From an uncultured Desulfomonile sp. (GTDB lineage: Bacteria; Desulfobacterota; Desulfomonilia; Desulfomonilales; Desulfomonilaceae): a stretch of DNA of 9,857 nt. The notes below the pieces were generated by a model. It was not told the DNA's origin and made no database searches. It saw only the letters and a program-made list of their open reading frames with translations. This document shows, one piece after another, positions 6,345 through 9,857 of this stretch. A program made the position numbers and the translations under genes. The stretch's first letter is position 1, and each line of letters starts with the position of its first letter. The stretch is taken from the NCBI GenBank assembly GCA_903853735.1, contig CAINUH010000143.1, positions 1-9,857 on the forward strand, read 5' to 3'.

Positions 6345-7526
6345 ATGCAGTTGTCGAGGAGGGTAACGGAAACACACCCTTATCTATTTCACTTGATAGA
6401 CGAAAAACGCAAGGCCGCCCAGAAAATGGGCATAGATGTCATTTCCTTGGCCATAGGCGACCCGGATCGGCCTACACCCGGCTTTGTCCTCGATCTTATG
6501 GACGAAGAAATGCATAATCCTCGCAACCATTTGTATCCAAGCTACAAAGGGGAACCGGATTTCTGTGTGGCTGTTTCGGAGTGGTTTAAAAAACGTTTTG
6601 ACGTCCAATTGGATCCGGAAAAGGAAATAATGGCCGTAATAGGAGCGAAAGACGCCGTCTCTCATCTGCCTTTTGTGTTCCTGGATCCAGGAGATTCGGG
6701 CCTCGTGACCGACCCCGCGTACCCGGTTTACCAGGTAGCAATCGGATTCGCCGGCGCTGAAGTAATACGCGTCCCTCTCCGGGAGGAAACAGGATTCTTG
6801 CCGGACCTCGATGCAATACCTGTGGCCGCGGCGGAGCGCGCAAAGATAATGTTTGTCAACTACCCCAACAATCCTACTTCGGCCGTTGCGGATCCAGGTT
6901 TTTTCGAGAGGCTGGTAGCGTTTGCCATAAAGTATGACATAGTGGTTCTCTCGGATAACGCATATTCGGAAGTTTATTTCGAAGAAGAGGATCGGCCCGT
7001 AAGTATCATGGGAGTCAAAGGGGCAAAGGACATTGCGATCGAAATACACTCGTTTTCCAAGACCTTCAACATGACGGGCTGGAGAGTTGGTTTCGTCACC
7101 GGTGGAAAGCGACTTATCGAAGCCTTTCTCACCCTGAAGTCCAATTTTGATTCCGGCGTCTTTATGGCCGTTCAGCGAGCGGCGGCCTGGGCGTTAGGTC
7201 ATCCGCAAGGGGAGGCTTTCAAGCGGGAGCGAACGGCTCTTTTCAAGGGGCGCAGGGACCGTATTGCAGCGGTCTTGGATGACCTGCGATTCAGGTTCCA
7301 ACTTCCTCGAGCGAGCTACTATTTCTGGGTACGAATTCCCGATTCATTCCATTCTTCAGTCGAATTCTGCGCAGCCCTCTTGGAAAAGAAGGGGCTGGTT
7401 GTCACGCCGGGTGTGGGTTACGGGCCTGCTGGGGAAAGGTTCTTCAGGGTTTCAATGACTGCCCCTGACGATAGGATAGAGCAGGGTATGGAAAGACTCA
7501 AAGAATTCGTGAAGGAACAATTATGA
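6345..7526 (+). CDS. dapL: LL-diaminopimelate aminotransferase-type PLP enzyme
   Basis: A class I/II aminotransferase. The probable reaction converts L-tetrahydrodipicolinate and glutamate to LL-2,6-diaminopimelate in one step, for lysine and peptidoglycan, in the cytoplasm. The product from ATG 6345 is 393 residues. The N-terminus, with PPYLF-like HPYLFHLIDEKR (11-22) and then VISLAIGDPDRPTP (32-45), is characteristic of the DapL/PRK09276 group. PLP-binding elements seen: GAKDAVSHL (100-108), Y126 in DPAYPVYQ, NYPNNPT (172-178), SDNAYSEV (203-210) with Asp204 and Tyr207, the Schiff-base lysine Lys239 in SFSKTFNMTGWR (236-247), Arg247, and carboxylate-binding Arg368 in FFRVS. The four-base overlap with carA downstream implies a shared transcript. 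A related aromatic- or aspartate-type aminotransferase cannot be excluded by eye, since the usual GSKE is GAKD here. No clear promoter is seen in the 6130-6344 leader. Confidence 0.85.
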   Translation: MQLSRRVTETHPYLFHLIDEKRKAAQKMGIDVISLAIGDPDRPTPGFVLDLMDEEMHNPRNHLYPSYKGEPDFCVAVSEWFKKRFDVQLDPEKEIMAVIGAKDAVSHLPFVFLDPGDSGLVTDPAYPVYQVAIGFAGAEVIRVPLREETGFLPDLDAIPVAAAERAKIMFVNYPNNPTSAVADPGFFERLVAFAIKYDIVVLSDNAYSEVYFEEEDRPVSIMGVKGAKDIAIEIHSFSKTFNMTGWRVGFVTGGKRLIEAFLTLKSNFDSGVFMAVQRAAAWALGHPQGEAFKRERTALFKGRRDRIAAVLDDLRFRFQLPRASYYFWVRIPDSFHSSVEFCAALLEKKGLVVTPGVGYGPAGERFFRVSMTAPDDRIEQGMERLKEFVKEQL

Positions 7527-8656
7527 GAGCGACATTAGTGTTGGCCGACGGAACCGTATTTAACGGCAGATCCATGGGTGCCCCTGGAGAAAAGATAGGC
7601 GAAGTGGTCTTTAATACTGCAATTACAGGCTACCAGGAGATTCTCACCGATCCGTCATACCGGGGACAGATAGTCACTATGACTTATCCTCATATTGGAA
7701 ACACGGGCGTGAACTTTGAGGATAACGAGTCGGTGAAACCTTTTCTAGAGGGATTCATCGTCAAAGAGTATTGCCCGCATCCCAGCAACTGGCGAAGGAA
7801 TAATGACTTGGAGGAGTTTCTAAAGAAATACGATGTAATCGGGATTCAGGAAATCGATACAAGAAAACTTACGCGCAACCTTCGAGAAACGGGCGCCAAG
7901 AAAGGCATAATTTCCACTGAGGATCATGATGTCGCCCGTCTCCGCCGAAAAGTCAGGGATTACCCTAATATCGAGGGGTTCGATCTGGTTAAGGATGTCA
8001 CATGTTCAAATCCCTATGACTGGGATGAGGGGACATGGAGATGGAATGGTGCCCCTGCTCAAACCGAGTCGGCATTCAGAGTGGCTGCCTACGACTTCGG
8101 TATCAAACAGAACAGTCTTCGACTGCTTGTGGATTCCGGGGCCAAGGTAAGAGTCTTTCCCGCATTCACAACCAGCGAAGAGATTCTTGAGTTCAATCCC
8201 GATGGAATTTTCTTGTCGAACGGGCCGGGAGATCCTGAGGCAGTTCCGTATGCGATCGAGAGCATCAGAAACCTCATCGGGAAGAAACCTATCTTTGGAA
8301 TTTGTCTGGGCCACCAGATCCTGGGGTTGGCCTTAGGAGGCAAGACTTATAAGCTGCATTTCGGCCATCACGGAGCCAACCATCCGGTGAGAAGGCTTGA
8401 GACAGGTCGGGTGGAAATCACTTCCCAGAATCACAACTTTGCTGTTGCGCCTGAAACTGTGACGGACGAGTGCGACATAACACACATAAACCTCAACGAT
8501 CAGACGGTTGAAGGCATGATGCACAGGAAGTATCCGCTGCTCTCAGTACAATACCACCCAGAGGGATCGCCTGGACCTCATGATTCCCGTTATCTGTTTG
8601 AAAGATTCAAGGAGATGATTGAGGAACGGCCAGGTGATGTCAGTTCCCTCAGGTGA
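7523..8656 (+). CDS. carA: Carbamoyl-phosphate synthase small (glutamine amidotransferase) subunit
   Basis: Hydrolyses glutamine and channels ammonia to CarB, which makes carbamoyl phosphate for arginine and pyrimidine synthesis, in the cytoplasm. The 377-residue length is normal. The N-terminal CPSase_sm domain starts MRATLVLADGTVFNG and contains GEVVFNTAITGYQEILTDPSY (26-46) and IDTRKLTR (111-118). The C-terminal class I amidotransferase domain begins at about 185 (RVAAYDFGIKQNSLR). Its NGPGDP (233-238), the nucleophile Cys261 in GICLGHQ, and His345/Glu347 in QYHPEGSPGP complete the catalytic triad. The residue after PE is Gly, where Ala is usual; this should be harmless. The ATG overlaps the aminotransferase stop (ATGA) and has AAGGA six bases upstream, pointing to coupled translation. 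carB does not follow: the next gene runs towards it, so the large subunit must lie elsewhere. Confidence 0.95.
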   Translation: MRATLVLADGTVFNGRSMGAPGEKIGEVVFNTAITGYQEILTDPSYRGQIVTMTYPHIGNTGVNFEDNESVKPFLEGFIVKEYCPHPSNWRRNNDLEEFLKKYDVIGIQEIDTRKLTRNLRETGAKKGIISTEDHDVARLRRKVRDYPNIEGFDLVKDVTCSNPYDWDEGTWRWNGAPAQTESAFRVAAYDFGIKQNSLRLLVDSGAKVRVFPAFTTSEEILEFNPDGIFLSNGPGDPEAVPYAIESIRNLIGKKPIFGICLGHQILGLALGGKTYKLHFGHHGANHPVRRLETGRVEITSQNHNFAVAPETVTDECDITHINLNDQTVEGMMHRKYPLLSVQYHPEGSPGPHDSRYLFERFKEMIEERPGDVSSLR

Positions 8657-8780
8657 AGTATGCAAGTCCGGCAGTCAAACTGAGACACTATGATTCGACT
8701 GGGGGGAGCTTGCCTGAGGGTGGCAGAAAAATGTGGCATGGTCGAACGCGAACGGGTATGGGGTTTCTTCTTGGAAAAGA

Positions 8781-9857
8781 TCAAAAGTTTCTGGACGCCC
8801 AGCGATATATTCTCTCCGCGGCAGTGAAGTGTTTAGGCGTGTTGAGCAAAACTACAAGGTGTTCTTTCTTCTGATCCCTGAAGAGCGCCACGATGCATTT
8901 TCCGGCTGCATCGGTATATCCGGTTTTGGCGCCTGCGATCGGCAAGCCCCTGTGAAGCAATTTGTCGTTTGATGCCAGCCTGTATTCTCTGGGTTTTGGG
9001 TTTCTGGTACGCATCGTGTAAGTCTTGGTGCTGGAAATCTTACTGATAAGAGGATAGGAAAAGGCGCGTCGGGCTATGAGGGCTACGTCTTCCGCCGATG
9101 CTGTGTTCGCCATTCTGGATGTAGGGTCAGAAGCGATCTTTCCCTCTCCCCCCACCTTCATGTCCAGTCCACTGGGAGTAAAGATGGTGGTGTTTGTGGC
9201 GCCGATCTGTCCTGCGCGGCTATTCATGGCCGCTATGAAGCCCTTCCTCCCTCCTTTGGGATAAGCTCTTGCCAATACTTCTGCACAATCGTTGCCCGAT
9301 GCGACCAGCAGTCCGTACAAGAGATCCTTAACACTGATCATGTCTCCAGGCTTGATTCCAACAACGTGACGTTCAACCCCCTTGATGTCTTTTGGAACCT
9401 CGAGTACCTTTTCCAGGTCCATCTCATCTATGACGGTCATGGCCGTCAACAGCTTGGTGATGCTTGCTATCGGCAGTGGAAAGGAGGAATTCTCCGCCAA
9501 TCTGACCTCATTGGATAAGCAATCCACACAGAGCATCGCCTTGGCCTTCACCCCAGGCCGTGAAAGCTTCTTCATATCATTGGGCGTCGCTGAAAATACG
9601 GCGCTTTTCAAAATCTTGGGAGTCACTGACAGGCCGTCTCTAGGGGGCGCACTACTATCTACCTGGCCCTTTGGCGGAAGTTCGACCGACGCCTTTCGTG
9701 AACTTGTCGAAACCGTCAAGGGCTTCAGGTCTCCAGTCCGCATTGTCAACGGCGACAGCGGAGGCGGCATCGACAGGGACCGGCGCTCCAAGGGTGTCCT
9801 GGATTTTGGAGATTTCTTGGCTTCAGCTTGAGGGTATGTGAATTTGGCCGCGACCGG
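8781..9857 (-). CDS. D-alanyl-D-alanine carboxypeptidase-type serine peptidase (S11 family; N-terminus outside window)
   Basis: A penicillin-binding peptidase that trims or cleaves peptidoglycan peptides in the periplasm. All three active-site motifs are present: SITK (codons at 9464-9453; Ser is the acyl nucleophile) within PIASITKLLTA, SGN (9299-9291), and KTG (8927-8919) within GAKTGYTDAAGKC. The product ends about 48 residues after KTG, with no PBP5-type C-terminal beta domain or amphipathic membrane anchor, so it resembles the shorter PBP7/DacF-like forms. Before the catalytic domain lies a Pro/Ser/Lys-rich linker of more than 60 residues. The frame is still open at the right edge: 22 more codons precede the TTG at 9791, including KKSPKS. 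The real start and the expected signal peptide therefore lie beyond 9857. Carboxypeptidase versus endopeptidase activity cannot be decided. It converges on carA across 124 bp in which I see no convincing terminator. Confidence 0.9.
   Translation of the reverse strand, partial: PVAAKFTYPQAEAKKSPKSRTPLERRSLSMPPPLSPLTMRTGDLKPLTVSTSSRKASVELPPKGQVDSSAPPRDGLSVTPKILKSAVFSATPNDMKKLSRPGVKAKAMLCVDCLSNEVRLAENSSFPLPIASITKLLTAMTVIDEMDLEKVLEVPKDIKGVERHVVGIKPGDMISVKDLLYGLLVASGNDCAEVLARAYPKGGRKGFIAAMNSRAGQIGATNTTIFTPSGLDMKVGGEGKIASDPTSRMANTASAEDVALIARRAFSYPLISKISSTKTYTMRTRNPKPREYRLASNDKLLHRGLPIAGAKTGYTDAAGKCIVALFRDQKKEHLVVLLNTPKHFTAAERIYRWASRNF

Noticed and set aside
6384..7049. Minus-strand open frame of 221 codons opposite the aminotransferase gene
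   Set aside because: It lies wholly inside a gene with intact PLP motifs, has no recognisable domain, and its composition is that of an antisense shadow.
8657..8780. Bidirectional terminator between carA and the convergent D,D-peptidase gene
   Set aside because: Only a four-base TGCC/GGCA stem was found; not enough for a call.
9382..9831. Plus-strand open frame of 149 codons opposite the D,D-peptidase gene
   Set aside because: The opposing frame carries the SITK motif and linker; the plus-strand product has no recognisable domain or ribosome-binding site.

Overview
The window looks like an ordinary stretch of chromosome from a Gram-negative, anaerobe-type bacterium. The best guess is a member of the former Deltaproteobacteria (Desulfobacterota or a Syntrophobacter/Desulfomonile-like lineage). 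This rests on an LL-diaminopimelate aminotransferase (DapL-type) lysine route, a 'long' phosphofructokinase of the GGDGT/PKTIDND type, a divergent second-type YchF GTPase, and an ECF sigma factor paired with a zinc-finger anti-sigma factor. The assignment is inferred from gene content only; there is no rRNA or tRNA gene in the window.

Layout. Bases 2-907 (+) hold the 3' part of a galactose-1-phosphate uridylyltransferase-like HIT-fold gene that enters from the left. It converges on a small secreted Cys/Pro-rich protein (1075-1401, -), which lies downstream of a 430-residue 6-phosphofructokinase (1537-2829, -). The pfk upstream region is AT-rich and carries a perfect TATAAT plus a duplicated octamer. 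Next comes a YchF/DUF933-type GTPase/ATPase (3030-4100, -), then about 420 bp without a gene but with short direct repeats. An overlapping ECF sigma / anti-sigma pair follows (5440-6039 and 4520-5443, -). Reading divergently from it, the aminotransferase (6345-7526, +) overlaps carA (7523-8656, +) by four bases. At the right edge a D-alanyl-D-alanine carboxypeptidase-type serine peptidase (8781 to beyond 9857, -) converges on carA and is cut by the window end.

How the genes relate. Two enzyme genes serve biosynthesis: LL-diaminopimelate for lysine and peptidoglycan, and carbamoyl phosphate for arginine and pyrimidines. Their ATGA overlap suggests one transcript. PFK and the GalT-like protein belong to sugar metabolism but are on opposite strands and not co-transcribed. 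The sigma/anti-sigma pair is a self-contained envelope-signalling module; its targets cannot be read from this window. The D,D-peptidase acts on peptidoglycan, the same polymer fed by the DapL product, but it is on the opposite strand.

I see no mobile element, CRISPR array, phage gene, toxin-antitoxin or defence module, and nothing here convincingly forms a new multi-gene system. The points most worth checking are the repeat-bearing pfk promoter, the repeats in the 4.1-4.5 kb gap, the small secreted DUF4189-like protein, and several start-codon corrections (YchF, sigma factor, DapL).
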